A DNA stretch of 64,000 nucleotides, taken from assembly GCA_959026725.1 (NCBI GenBank), contig CAUFMG010000002.1, positions 129,731 to 193,730 on the forward strand. Reading direction: 5' to 3'. Each line of letters starts with the position of its first letter. Position 1 is the stretch's first letter. Source of the DNA: an uncultured Collinsella sp. GTDB taxonomy: Bacteria > Actinomycetota > Coriobacteriia > Coriobacteriales > Coriobacteriaceae. Under the pieces are notes generated by a model that did no database searches, was not told where the DNA came from, and was given only the letters and a program-made list of their open reading frames with translations. Made by a program: the position numbers and the translations under genes. Below, one piece after another: positions 23,967-32,912 of this stretch.

Positions 23967-24440
23967 ATGGATTCCAAAAGACTTGCCGAGATAGCCGATG
24001 TTATGGAGAACCGCGGCCTCACGCGCGTACGCGTTGAGGAGCCCGATGGCACCGCGGTCGAACTCGAGCGCGCGAGCGCCGCACAGCCGGTTGCCGTGCC
24101 CATGCCCATGCCGAGCGCTATAGCCACTCCAGTTGCAGCTCCCACAGTCGCGCCTGCCGCACCGGAGCCCGCCGCGCAGGCGCCTGCCGCCGCACCGGAG
24201 CCCAAGGGCACCGAGGTGACCGCTCCCATGGTCGGCGTGTTCTATGCTGCCCCGGCGCCGGGCGACGAGCCGTTTGTGCACGTGGGCTCCAAGGTCAAGG
24301 CCGGCGAGACCCTCTGCATCATCGAGGCCATGAAGGTTCTCAACGAGGTGACGGCCGAGGCGGATGGCGAGGTGCTCGAGATCTGCGTGGCCGACGGCGA
24401 CCTCGTGGAGTTCGGCAGCTGCCTCATGAGGATCGGATAG
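23967..24440 (+). CDS. accB: Biotin carboxyl carrier protein of acetyl-CoA carboxylase
   Basis: AccB carries carboxybiotin between AccC and the carboxyltransferase. The 157-residue protein has an N-terminal helical part, a Pro/Ala-rich flexible linker at about residues 35-72, and a C-terminal biotinyl domain with EAMKVLNEV, where K123 (35 residues from the C-terminus) is the expected biotinylation site. Its ligase, BirA, is encoded divergently at the head of this operon. It starts 3 nt after fabF. Confidence 0.95.
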   Translation: MDSKRLAEIADVMENRGLTRVRVEEPDGTAVELERASAAQPVAVPMPMPSAIATPVAAPTVAPAAPEPAAQAPAAAPEPKGTEVTAPMVGVFYAAPAPGDEPFVHVGSKVKAGETLCIIEAMKVLNEVTAEADGEVLEICVADGDLVEFGSCLMRIG

Positions 24441-24449
24441 GTGATATCC

Positions 24450-24872
24450 ATGAACAAAGAAGAGCTCAAGAAGCTGTTACCGCATCGCGAGCCGATGCTT
24501 TTGCTCGACGAAGCCGAGCTGGTGGGCGACGAGGCCCACGGCAAGATCACGATTACGGGCGACGAATACTTTTTGCAGGGGCATTTTCCGGGAAACCCGG
24601 TGGTCCCCGGCGTGATCCAGTGCGAGATGCTCGCCCAAAACTGCTGCGTGCTGCTGATGGGCGATGAGGAGGCGCGCGGCGCGACGCCGTTCTACACGAG
24701 TCTGGACAAGGTGCGCTTTAAGCGTCCGGTGCGCCCGGGCGACACGGTGGATCTGGTGTGCTCCATCACGCGTGCGCGCGGGCCGTTCCGCTTTGCGACG
24801 GGTACCGCGAGCGTCAACGGTGAGGTTTGCTGCCGCGCCGATATGTCTTTTGCACTCATGCACGAAAGTTAA
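24450..24872 (+). CDS. fabZ: 3-hydroxyacyl-[acyl-carrier-protein] dehydratase
   Basis: FabZ removes water from 3-hydroxyacyl-ACP. ATG 24450 is chosen with AGGTGAT just upstream; a GTG at 24441 directly abuts the accB stop and is less likely. The 140-residue hot-dog protein has KKLLPHREPMLLLDE, then LQGHFPGNPVVPGVIQCEML with catalytic H45 and E59. It lies between accB and accC, so fatty-acid and carboxylase genes are interleaved in one operon. Confidence 0.94.
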   Translation: MNKEELKKLLPHREPMLLLDEAELVGDEAHGKITITGDEYFLQGHFPGNPVVPGVIQCEMLAQNCCVLLMGDEEARGATPFYTSLDKVRFKRPVRPGDTVDLVCSITRARGPFRFATGTASVNGEVCCRADMSFALMHES

Positions 24873-24882
24873 GGAAGGCTCC

Positions 24883-26226
24883 ATGTTCGACAAAGTGCTC
24901 ATCGCCAACCGCGGCGAAGTCGCGGTCCGTGTTATCCGCGCGTGCCGCGATATGGGCATCAAGACCGTCGCTGTTTATTCCACGGCCGATGCGGACGCGC
25001 TGCACGTGCAGCTTGCCGACGAGGCGTATTGCATCGGTGGCCCGCGTCTTGCCGAGAGCTACCTCAACGACGATGCTGTGCTCACCTGTGCCGTAAAGTC
25101 GGGAGCTAAGGCAATTCATCCCGGCTATGGCTTCTTTTCCGAGAAGGCGAGCTTCGTGCGCGACTGCGACAAGTATGGCCTGGCGTTTGTTGGTCCTTCG
25201 GCCAAGGTGATCGACAGCATGGGCGACAAGGACGCCGCACGTCGAACGGCTGCCGCGGCGGGCGTGCCCATCGTGCCGGGCTGCGATTTGCTCAAAAGCC
25301 CCGAGGAGGCAACGGCCGAGGCCGAGCGCATTGGCTGTCCCGTGCTCATTAAGGCGCGTGCAGGTGGCGGCGGTCGCGGTATTCGCAAGGTCGAGCGCGT
25401 GGAAGATGCGGCAAAGGCGTTCATCGAGGCGCGTGCCGAGGGCGAGGCCGTCTTTGGCGACGGCGAGTGCTACATGGAGAAGTTCGTCGCGCCGGCGCAC
25501 CATGTCGAGGTGCAGATTATGGCCGATAAGCAGGGCCATGTGTTTTCGCTTGGCGAGCGCGAGTGCTCGGTGCAGCGTCGCAACCAAAAGCTGATCGAGG
25601 AGAGCCCCGCGCCGTGCCTCGACGGACACGACGACATTCGTGCTCGCATGCACAAGGCAGCGCGTGACCTGGCTCGTGCCGTCGGCTACGAAGGAGCCGG
25701 TACCATCGAGTTCCTGTATTCGGACGACGGCAATTTCTACTTTATGGAAATGAACACGCGCTTGCAGGTGGAGCATCCGGTTACGGAGTTTGTGACCGAT
25801 ACCGACTTGGTCAAGTGGCAGCTGCGCGTGGCAGCCGGCCAGCCTCTGCCCTTTGAGCAGGAGGATATGCCGGTCCGCAACCACGCCATGGAGTGCCGCA
25901 TCAATGCCGAAACGCCGGACTTTCTGCCGTCATGCGGAACGGTCACCGCGTTGCGTGTGCCGGGTGGTCCGCGCGTGCGCTGGGATTCCGCCATGTTTGC
26001 CGGTGCGAAAGTTCCGCCGTACTACGACTCCATGCTCGGCAAGCTCATCGTGTGTGCGCCCACGCGTGACGGCGCCATTCGCAAGATGCGCTCGGCCCTG
26101 GGCGAGCTCGTGATTGAGGGCGTGAGCGAAAACAGCGAGCTTCAGCTCGACGTGCTGGCAAACGACGAGTTCTTGTCGGGCATGTATCACACCGATCTAA
26201 TGGGGCATCTCTATGCTGATGAATAG
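24883..26226 (+). CDS. accC: Biotin carboxylase subunit of acetyl-CoA carboxylase
   Basis: AccC uses ATP and bicarbonate to carboxylate the biotin on AccB. ATG 24883 follows AAGGAAGG. The 447-residue ATP-grasp protein has FDKVLIANRGEVAVRVIRAC, GYGFFSEKA, the glycine-rich lid ARAGGGGRGIRK, EKFVAPAHHVEVQIM, and FMEMNTRLQVEHPVTE with the metal and bicarbonate residues. The length is standard for a stand-alone biotin carboxylase. It overlaps the next gene by 14 nt. Confidence 0.95.
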   Translation: MFDKVLIANRGEVAVRVIRACRDMGIKTVAVYSTADADALHVQLADEAYCIGGPRLAESYLNDDAVLTCAVKSGAKAIHPGYGFFSEKASFVRDCDKYGLAFVGPSAKVIDSMGDKDAARRTAAAAGVPIVPGCDLLKSPEEATAEAERIGCPVLIKARAGGGGRGIRKVERVEDAAKAFIEARAEGEAVFGDGECYMEKFVAPAHHVEVQIMADKQGHVFSLGERECSVQRRNQKLIEESPAPCLDGHDDIRARMHKAARDLARAVGYEGAGTIEFLYSDDGNFYFMEMNTRLQVEHPVTEFVTDTDLVKWQLRVAAGQPLPFEQEDMPVRNHAMECRINAETPDFLPSCGTVTALRVPGGPRVRWDSAMFAGAKVPPYYDSMLGKLIVCAPTRDGAIRKMRSALGELVIEGVSENSELQLDVLANDEFLSGMYHTDLMGHLYADE

Positions 26227-27937
26227 AAAAGCGAAGACGGTCAACGTCCTCGAGGGACCGATGACCGAGTCGTGCGCCGAGTTTCCCGCGCGCCACGTGT
26301 TTATCAAGTGCCCGGAGTGCCGCCGCGTGATCGATGAGGCACGCCTGCACGACAACCTCGAGGTCTGCCCTCGTTGCGGCAAACACTTTCGCGTGAGCGG
26401 GCGCGACCGCATGCACATGACGATTGACGAGGGCACGTTTGAGGAATGGGATGCCAGTCTGGCGCCGGAGGACTTCCTTTCGTTTCCCGGCTATGCCGAC
26501 AAGCTCAAGAGCGTGAGCGAACGTTCGGGCGAGCGCGATGCCGTTGTGTGCGGCAAGGGCAAAATCTGCGGTTGCGATACGGCGCTCTTCTTTATGGACG
26601 CCAACTTTATGATGGGCTCGATGGGTTCCGTGGTGGGCGAGAAGATCTGCCGCACATTTGAGCGTGCGACCGAGCTGGGACTGCCGGTCGTTGGCTTTAC
26701 CGTATCGGGTGGCGCCCGCATGCAGGAGGGCGTGACCTCGCTCATGCAGATGGCCAAGATTTCTGCGGCGGTTAGGCGCCATAGCGAGGCGGGCGGCCTG
26801 TATATCACGGTGCTCACTGACCCCACGACCGGAGGCGTAACCGCGAGCTTTGCCATGGAGGGCGATATTATCCTGGCCGAGCCCGATGCCCTGACGGCAT
26901 TTGCCGGCCCGCGCGTGATCGAGCAGAACATGCACAAGCGCCTGCCCAAGGGATTCCAGCGCTCCGAGTTTTTGCTGGAGCACGGCTTTTGCGATGCCGT
27001 TGTTCCGCGTGGCGAGATTGCGCTCACGGTAGGCGAGCTGCTGGCGCTGCACGAAGGGCACGCGCCCGGCCTGGGGGCACCGCATGAGATCGTGCATACG
27101 GGTCGCCGTGGCAAAAAGCTGGGACACTTGTTCAAGCGCTCGGCCGCACCAAAAACCGCGCTCGAGATTGTCAAGCAGACCCGCTCGGCAGATCGCGCCA
27201 CGGCAGGCGAGATGATCTCGCTGGGCCTGGATGGATTTGTGGAGCTGCACGGCGACCGCTACTTTGGCGACGACGCCGCTGTGGTGGCTGGCATTGGCTG
27301 GAAAGACGGGCGCCCCGTAACGGTCATCGCCATCGAGCGCGGCACCACGACCAAAGAGCGCATGCGTCGCAACTTTGGCATGGCACATCCCGAGGGCTAC
27401 CGCAAAGCGCGTCGCCTTATGCGCCAGGCCGAAAAGTTTGGTCGACCGGTTCTGTGCCTGGTCGATACTTCGGGCGCGTTTTGCGGCATCGGTGCCGAGG
27501 AGCGCGGCCAGGGCGAGGCGATTGCTCAGAATCTCATGGAGATGAGCGGCCTTAAGACGCCGATTGTCTCGGTGGTGACAGGCGAGGGCGGCTCTGGTGG
27601 CGCGCTGGCGCTGTCCGTGGTCGACCGCATCCTGATGCTCTCGAGCTCGGCCTATTCAGTCGTGAGCCCCGAGGCCTGTGCGTCGATCCTGTGGAAGGAT
27701 ACCGAGCGTGCGGATGAGGCCGCCGAGGCGCTTAAGCTCACGGCCCCCGATCTGCTGGCGCTCGGCATCATCGACGGCATTGTTGACGATAAGGGCCTGT
27801 CGCATGAGGAGATCGCCGGTGCCGTCATGTCCTCGGCATTTGATGCCTTCGATACGCTTGGGCAGCTCGACGACGCGACCCTCACAAACCTCCGCTACGA
27901 AAAGTACCGCGCAATCGGTCGATACCGCACGATGTGA
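26213..27937 (+). CDS. accDA: Acetyl-CoA carboxylase carboxyltransferase, fused beta and alpha subunits
   Basis: The protein transfers the carboxyl group from biotin to acetyl-CoA, making malonyl-CoA. The 574 residues hold an AccD (beta) part first, with a four-cysteine zinc finger C33, C36, C52, C55, then VSGGARMQEGVTSLMQMAK and PTTGGVTASFAM. An AccA (alpha) part begins at about residue 310 with TAGEMISLGLDGFVELHGDR, ERMRRNFGMAHPEGYRKARR and GEGGSGGALAL. In most bacteria these are two genes, accD and accA; here no stop separates them. ATG 26213 overlaps accC; ATG 26219 is an alternative start. It is the last enzyme gene of the fatty-acid operon. Confidence 0.94.
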   Translation: MLMNRKAKTVNVLEGPMTESCAEFPARHVFIKCPECRRVIDEARLHDNLEVCPRCGKHFRVSGRDRMHMTIDEGTFEEWDASLAPEDFLSFPGYADKLKSVSERSGERDAVVCGKGKICGCDTALFFMDANFMMGSMGSVVGEKICRTFERATELGLPVVGFTVSGGARMQEGVTSLMQMAKISAAVRRHSEAGGLYITVLTDPTTGGVTASFAMEGDIILAEPDALTAFAGPRVIEQNMHKRLPKGFQRSEFLLEHGFCDAVVPRGEIALTVGELLALHEGHAPGLGAPHEIVHTGRRGKKLGHLFKRSAAPKTALEIVKQTRSADRATAGEMISLGLDGFVELHGDRYFGDDAAVVAGIGWKDGRPVTVIAIERGTTTKERMRRNFGMAHPEGYRKARRLMRQAEKFGRPVLCLVDTSGAFCGIGAEERGQGEAIAQNLMEMSGLKTPIVSVVTGEGGSGGALALSVVDRILMLSSSAYSVVSPEACASILWKDTERADEAAEALKLTAPDLLALGIIDGIVDDKGLSHEEIAGAVMSSAFDAFDTLGQLDDATLTNLRYEKYRAIGRYRTM

Positions 27938-27953
27938 CAAAGGGACAGCCCGC

Positions 27954-29192
27954 ATGTCATATTGGGAAAGGCGTTCCATGCTACAAGTTTCTAACACCTC
28001 GTTTACAACGTCGGTTTCATCAAACGCCATGGCCGTGGTGGACTATCTGTCCAAAAGCATGATGTCGGCGCTGCCCTTTATTGTCTGCGCGGCGTTGTTC
28101 CGCACCGTCGCTGTCATTATGGGCGAAGGCATGCTGGGCCTGTGGTCTGCCGATTCCGATATCTATCGCCTGTTCTACAGTTGGCTCTATAACGCCGGCT
28201 ACTACTTTTTGCCCATTTATCTTGGTTGGGCGGCCGCCCGCCAGCTCGGTTGCTCGGAGCAGCTGGGCATGATGCTGGGCGGCGTATTGATTGCGCCCGA
28301 TCTGCTTAAGCTCGTCGATGTCGCATCGACGACGGCGGCATCGATGACTTCCGTGTATGGTCTGTTTCCCGCGCCGGTCAACGATTACACGACGACTGTT
28401 ATTCCGGTTCTCATCTCGGTGCCCGTGCTATGGCGAGTGGAGTGTTTCTTTCAGCGCGTTATCCCTCAGGCCGTGGCGTTTTCGTTCGTTCCGTTTGCGA
28501 CCATGCTCGTTATGGTTCCGGTTTCGCTGTGTATTACGGCGCCGGCGGGCAGCTATCTGGGCATGCTGTTGGGCCAACTTATGTTTATGCTTGGCAATTC
28601 CGGTGGCATCGTGTCGCTGCTCACGCTCATGGGGCTTGCCGCGGGTTGGGAGTTTCTTAAGATTGCGGGCGTCAGCAACGTTGTCCTATCGCTTGCGTAC
28701 GCGCAGTTTATGAGCGTGGGAACGGATTCGTGCATTCTCATTGCCGCGACAATGGCGACGTTCGCCGTTTGGGGCATGCCCTTTGGTGCGTCGCTCCGCG
28801 TTGCGGATAAGGATGAGAAGGCGCTCATGCTGGGCTATTCAATCTCGGGCGTGCTTGGCGGCGTAAGCGAGCCGGCGCTGTACGGCTGCGGTTTTAAATA
28901 TGGCAGGTGCCTGACGTGCATGGCCATTGGCGGCGCCGTCGGAGGCCTTGTTGCAGCCGTGGGCCACGTTACGGCTTATACCATCGGCATGACGAATGTC
29001 CTCATGGTCATTGGCTTTGCCACGGGCGGTATTTCGAACCTGCTGTGGTGCTGCGTTGCCGGCGGCACGGCATTTGCGGCGTCTGCGGCGCTGAGCTACT
29101 GCTTTGGCGTGGTGCCGACGAAGGGGCGAGCGACGGGGGACGGAGCCGATTCACCCGAAACCTCGAAGAGCGTGGCCGAAGTAAGCGCGTAA
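27954..29192 (+). CDS. PTS EIIC-type membrane protein (glucose/beta-glucoside family), lacking EIIA and EIIB
   Basis: The 412-residue product is an integral membrane protein with about ten hydrophobic segments and resembles the EIIC sugar channel of glucose-family PTS permeases: an early VDYLSKSMMSALPFIVCAAL, a GGVLIAPD-type loop and a late GVLGGVSEPALYGCGFKYGR, the counterpart of the ITEPAIYG motif that binds sugar. No EIIB cysteine domain or EIIA domain is attached, and none is encoded nearby, so phosphorylation would need partners from elsewhere. Two starts are possible (27954 and 27978). It begins 16 nt after accDA and may be read through from the fab operon; a terminator follows. The substrate is unknown. 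Confidence 0.75.
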   Translation: MSYWERRSMLQVSNTSFTTSVSSNAMAVVDYLSKSMMSALPFIVCAALFRTVAVIMGEGMLGLWSADSDIYRLFYSWLYNAGYYFLPIYLGWAAARQLGCSEQLGMMLGGVLIAPDLLKLVDVASTTAASMTSVYGLFPAPVNDYTTTVIPVLISVPVLWRVECFFQRVIPQAVAFSFVPFATMLVMVPVSLCITAPAGSYLGMLLGQLMFMLGNSGGIVSLLTLMGLAAGWEFLKIAGVSNVVLSLAYAQFMSVGTDSCILIAATMATFAVWGMPFGASLRVADKDEKALMLGYSISGVLGGVSEPALYGCGFKYGRCLTCMAIGGAVGGLVAAVGHVTAYTIGMTNVLMVIGFATGGISNLLWCCVAGGTAFAASAALSYCFGVVPTKGRATGDGADSPETSKSVAEVSA

Positions 29193-29230
29193 ACCTGTGC
29201 GACACAAGGACGATTCCTTTGCCATATTCC

Positions 29231-29265
29231 AAGGCCGTGGCCCGTGTGGGTTGCGGCCTTTTTTG
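29231..29265 (+). terminator. Rho-independent terminator after the EIIC-type gene
   Basis: AAGGCCGTGGCCC and GGGTTGCGGCCTT pair with some wobbles around a 4-nt loop and are followed by a T-run. It also marks the end of any transcript reading through from fabH. Confidence 0.8.
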
Positions 29266-29343
29266 TATCTGGGGGACAAAGTGGCTACACTACAATCCGT
29301 TTGAGCAATAGATATATAGGTAGTACCGTGGGGGCGGATGTAG

Positions 29344-30498
29344 ATGGTCGAGTGGATTGTTAAGCGTGCGCAGGGCGACCGTGCGCGCGTGGGCACGTTG
29401 ACGGGCGTTGTGTGTATTCTCGCCAATGTGGCACTATGTGCTGCGAAGGGCGCAATTGGCGTGGTTTCGGGATCGGTTTCGATCGTGGCGGATGCCATGA
29501 ACAACCTGTCCGATGCCAGCTCGAATATCGTGAGCGTGCTGGGCTTTAAGCTGGCGAGCAAGCCGGCCGACCCCGAGCATCCTTACGGTCACGGTCGCTA
29601 CGAGTATCTCTCGGGTCTGGTCGTGGCGGCGCTCGTACTGCTGATCGGCCTTGAGCTTATCAAGTCCTCGGTTGAGCGCGTCATCCACCCCGAACCTGTC
29701 GAGTTCTCGCTTGCCCTGGTGACGGTTCTAGTGCTTTCGATGGTCGTAAAGCTCTGGATGGCGGCCCTCAACCAAAAGCTCGGTGACCGTATTGAGTCCG
29801 ATACGCTGCATGCGACGGCTCAGGACTCAAAGAACGATGTCCTGGCCACGGGCGCTGTGCTGGCGTGCGCGATTGTTTCCCAGGTGACGCATGTCAATCT
29901 TGATGCTTGGGTCGGCCTTGCCGTTGGCGTCTATATTGGCTGGAGCGGCTTTGAGCTTATCCAAGATACGGTGAGCCCCCTTTTGGGCCAGGCACCCGAT
30001 CCCAAGCTGGTCAAGCACATCCGAGACAAGATCATGAGCTACCCCGGCGTTTTGGGTGTTCATGACCTGATGGTTCACGATTACGGTCCGGGCAGGAAGT
30101 TTGCAAGTGCGCACGCCGAGATGGCGGCCGAGGCCAGCCCGCTGGAAAGTCACGACACGCTCGATAACATCGAGCAGTCGTTTAGGGACGAGGACGGCAT
30201 GATCGTCACGCTCCATTACGATCCCATCGTGACCGACGATTCAAATGTGGCGAGCATGCGTCTGCGCATCAACGCTATGGCCCAGGAGATCGATAGACGC
30301 CTTTCGATTCACGATTTGCGTTGCGTGCCGGGCCCCACGCACACCAATGTGATCTTTGACTGTGTGCGACCCTCGGATTTGGACATGGATGCCGATGAGC
30401 TCAAACACGCGCTGGCACAACGGGTCGAATCGGAATATCCCAAGTCGATTGCAAAGATTACGATCGACGAAGACTACGTAGGGCATACCCACGAGTAG
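29344..30498 (+). CDS. Cation diffusion facilitator (CDF) family transporter
   Basis: CDF proteins export divalent metals such as zinc, iron or manganese in exchange for protons. The 384-residue protein has six predicted membrane segments in its first 220 residues. Seen: VADAMNNLSDASSN in helix 2 with the metal-site aspartates, HPYGHGRYEYLSGL in the following loop, and HATAQDSKNDVLATG in helix 5 with the second D..D site. The cytoplasmic C-terminal domain is longer than in the smallest members (about 170 residues). The metal cannot be told. It is probably transcribed with the phosphatase gene 39 nt downstream. Confidence 0.88.
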   Translation: MVEWIVKRAQGDRARVGTLTGVVCILANVALCAAKGAIGVVSGSVSIVADAMNNLSDASSNIVSVLGFKLASKPADPEHPYGHGRYEYLSGLVVAALVLLIGLELIKSSVERVIHPEPVEFSLALVTVLVLSMVVKLWMAALNQKLGDRIESDTLHATAQDSKNDVLATGAVLACAIVSQVTHVNLDAWVGLAVGVYIGWSGFELIQDTVSPLLGQAPDPKLVKHIRDKIMSYPGVLGVHDLMVHDYGPGRKFASAHAEMAAEASPLESHDTLDNIEQSFRDEDGMIVTLHYDPIVTDDSNVASMRLRINAMAQEIDRRLSIHDLRCVPGPTHTNVIFDCVRPSDLDMDADELKHALAQRVESEYPKSIAKITIDEDYVGHTHE

Positions 30499-30537
30499 GG
30501 CTGTGCCGGCAAAGCAAGTTATACAGAAGGGGAGACT

Positions 30538-31164
30538 ATGAAGAAGCTGTATCTGCTCCGCCACGGCCAGACGGAATTCAACGTCAAAAAACTCGTCCAG
30601 GGTCGCTGCGATTCACCGCTCACCAATTTGGGTCGTCAACAGGCGCAGACAGCCGCCGCATGGCTCAAGGTCCATGGCGTCGTCCCCGACAAAGTGGTCT
30701 CATCGCCCTTAGGCCGAGCCATGGACACGGCAAGTCTCGTCGCATGCGAACTCCTCGGTCCGGATGCAGCAGTCGAGCCCTGCGAAGGCATCATCGAGCG
30801 CAGCTACGGCACCTTCGAAGAAGGCCCCCACGACGCCCTGCCCACCGACGTCTGGGACCCCGGCGAGGACCTGATTCCATTTGGCGGAGAAGGAAGCCAT
30901 GCCCTGCAGGAGCGCATGGTAGACACCCTCACCAATATCATGGGCGCCGAGGATATCGAAACCCTCCTAGCAGTAAGCCACGGCAGCGCCAGCCGCCAAT
31001 TCATCAAGGCTGCAGCCCCAGAGGGCTTCGAGCTCCCAGCAAAACTCCCCAACTGCGCCATCATGATCTTCGATTTCGATGAGCAAAAGCCACAAGCAGA
31101 AGGCGAACCAATGCAGTGTAAGTTCACCCTTCAGCAAATAGTGGACCCCCAACAAAGTAATTAG
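30538..31164 (+). CDS. Histidine phosphatase family protein (phosphoglycerate mutase-like)
   Basis: The 208-residue protein belongs to the branch-1 histidine phosphatases. The phosphorylated histidine is H9 in LLRHGQTEFN; the RHG motif, an acidic loop EGIIERSYGTFEEG and the second histidine H148 in AVSHGSASRQ complete the active site. The family includes cofactor-dependent phosphoglycerate mutases and many phosphatases; the loop region gives no clear match to a true mutase, so the substrate is open. It ends before repeat copy C. Confidence 0.85.
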   Translation: MKKLYLLRHGQTEFNVKKLVQGRCDSPLTNLGRQQAQTAAAWLKVHGVVPDKVVSSPLGRAMDTASLVACELLGPDAAVEPCEGIIERSYGTFEEGPHDALPTDVWDPGEDLIPFGGEGSHALQERMVDTLTNIMGAEDIETLLAVSHGSASRQFIKAAAPEGFELPAKLPNCAIMIFDFDEQKPQAEGEPMQCKFTLQQIVDPQQSN

Positions 31165-31219
31165 CTGAGCGAGCAGAGTTAAACAGACATCAACGTGTCG
31201 TCTCCCGAGCTTGGCAGAG

Positions 31220-31338
31220 GGGCGGCGAAATATATTAAGTTTGTCGCGAGTTCCGCACGCAAAGGAAAGCACTTAATGTGCTCTCCGTCGTGAGCAGGAC
31301 TGTAGAGCAGCAACCTTAATATGTCTCAGGCCCGCCCC
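31220..31338. repeat. Dispersed hairpin element, copy C
   Basis: The 69-nt core at 31243-31311 differs from the cores of copies A and B at only a few positions (GTGCTCTCCGTCGTGAGC against GTGCTTTCCGTCTTGCGC). Its arms (31220-31242 and 31312-31338) have a different sequence, pairing through TTAATAT and GGGCGG stretches, less perfectly than in A and B. It lies between the histidine phosphatase gene and the rplC promoter region. Confidence 0.85.
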
Positions 31339-31410
31339 CTCCGCCGCACACTGGGAACGTGCCACGCACTTTACCTGCGTAAACAATGTGAGTGAAATAT
31401 GAATCTCGAT

Positions 31411-31583
31411 GGATACGCCCGCAGCCGTGTATACTAAACAGCTGTGTGTAACCAGGGGAGTATTCTGGCTGGACAAAATGCCTGCTTAATAGGGTTGTCA
31501 GGTAGTCTGGGCGCAATACAAGACTGGGGAGCACGTCGTGTAAGTAGTGGTCCTCTAGGGGCGTACGCTCGGTGGTGTACGCA
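31411..31583 (+). promoter_or_regulatory. Promoter region and leader of the rplC operon
   Basis: GGATACGCCCGCAGCCGTGT (31411-31430) is shared with the rplB upstream region (33276) and partly with rpsL (14135). It overlaps a -10-like TATACT at 31430-31435. The leader of about 180 nt up to rplC holds a hairpin, GCGTACGC/GTGTACGC, at about 31561-31582. A role in ribosomal-protein autoregulation is possible but unproven. Confidence 0.5.
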
Positions 31584-31618
31584 TTGTCCCAAGACCACGC
31601 GAGAGTTGGGATCATATC

Positions 31619-32239
31619 TTGATCAGCATGATTCTCGGCCGCAAGATTGGCATGACCCAGGTTTGGGACGAGGACGACAACGTCGTTCCCGTCACGGTCA
31701 TCCAGGCTGGCCCCTGCGCTGTCTCGCAGGTTAAAACTCAGGCAACCGACGGCTATGACGCCGTCCAGATCGGTTTCGGCGACATCAAGGCCAAGAACGT
31801 GAACAAGCCCATGGCTGGTCACTTCGCTAAGGCTGGCGTCGAGCCTGTCCGTTTCCTTCGTGAGGTCCGCGTCGAGAACGGCGAGGAGCACAAGGTCGGC
31901 GAGGTCGTCACCGTCGCTGATTTCGCTGATGTCGAGAAGGTCGACGTCATCGGTACCTCCAAGGGTAAGGGCTTCCAGGGTCGCATCAAGCGCTGGGGTC
32001 AGCGCCGCGGTCCTATGACGCATGGTTCTCACTTCCAGCGTCACCCCGGTTCTATCGGTCAGTGCGCCTATCCTGCGCGCGTCCTCAAGGGCGTCAAGAT
32101 GGCCGGTCACATGGGTAACGAGCGCGTTACCGTCAAGAACCTTTCCGTTGTCCGCATCGATGCCGAGCAGAACCTCATCTTGGTCAAGGGCGCTGTCCCG
32201 GGTGCCAAGAATGGTCTCGTCGCCATCCGTATGGCCTAA
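31619..32239 (+). CDS. rplC: 50S ribosomal protein L3
   Basis: L3 is an early-assembly large-subunit protein near the peptidyl transferase centre. The 206-residue product reads MISMILGRKIGMTQVWDEDD; the TTG at 31619 gives the family-typical spacing before ILGRKIGMTQ and has GGGA 6 nt upstream, while ATG 31628 is an alternative. The central loop GHGSHFQRHPGSIG-like segment (here THGSHFQRHPGSIGQCAYPA) and KMAGHMGNERVTVKNL are conserved. Here it is the first gene of the operon, because rpsJ is elsewhere. Confidence 0.96.
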   Translation: MISMILGRKIGMTQVWDEDDNVVPVTVIQAGPCAVSQVKTQATDGYDAVQIGFGDIKAKNVNKPMAGHFAKAGVEPVRFLREVRVENGEEHKVGEVVTVADFADVEKVDVIGTSKGKGFQGRIKRWGQRRGPMTHGSHFQRHPGSIGQCAYPARVLKGVKMAGHMGNERVTVKNLSVVRIDAEQNLILVKGAVPGAKNGLVAIRMA

Positions 32240-32285
32240 GGGCCCAGCCCATTTAGCCCAGCGTCATACCAAGGAGAACACTTAA

Positions 32286-32912
32286 ATGGCAAAGTTTGAA
32301 GTAAAGAACAGCGAGGGCAAGAAGGTCGCCGAGGCCGAGCTCGCCGCTGAGGTGTACGGCATCGAGCCGAACATCCACGTTATGCACCACATCGTCAAGT
32401 GCCAGATGGCCTCTTGGCGTCAGGGCACCCAGTCCGCTAAGGGCCGCTCTGAGGTTTCCGGTGGCGGCAAGAAGCCTTGGCGTCAGAAGGGCACCGGCCG
32501 TGCCCGCCAGGGTTCCATCCGTGCTGCCCAGTGGCGTCACGGTGGCGTTGTCTTCGCCCCCAAGCCCCGTTCCTACGCTAAGCGTATGAACAACAAGGAG
32601 GTCAAGCTGGCTATGCGCTCGGCGCTGTCCGCCAAGCTGGCCGATGGCGAGCTCGTGCTCGTCGACGACTACGGCTTCGAGAAGCCTTCCACCAAGGCTG
32701 CCGTTGCCATGCTCAAGGCTCTCGGCCTTGAGGGCAAGCGTCTGACCATCATCGTTCGCGATGAGGACGTCAACGCCTACCTGTCGTTCCGCAACATTCC
32801 CAAGACGTTCATCATCACTGCCGACGAGGCCAACACCTACGATCTCGTCAACAACAACGCCGTGCTGATGCCCGCCGACATCGCCGCTCACTTCGGGGAG
32901 GTGCTTGCTTAA
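32286..32912 (+). CDS. rplD: 50S ribosomal protein L4
   Basis: L4 lines the exit tunnel with an extended loop and in E. coli also represses the S10 operon. The 208-residue product has the loop GGGKKPWRQKGTGRARQGSI with the tunnel-tip residues and the C-terminal Rossmann-like part. AAGGAG precedes the ATG. Its stop overlaps the spacing to rplW directly: the two genes abut with no gap. Confidence 0.96.
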   Translation: MAKFEVKNSEGKKVAEAELAAEVYGIEPNIHVMHHIVKCQMASWRQGTQSAKGRSEVSGGGKKPWRQKGTGRARQGSIRAAQWRHGGVVFAPKPRSYAKRMNNKEVKLAMRSALSAKLADGELVLVDDYGFEKPSTKAAVAMLKALGLEGKRLTIIVRDEDVNAYLSFRNIPKTFIITADEANTYDLVNNNAVLMPADIAAHFGEVLA

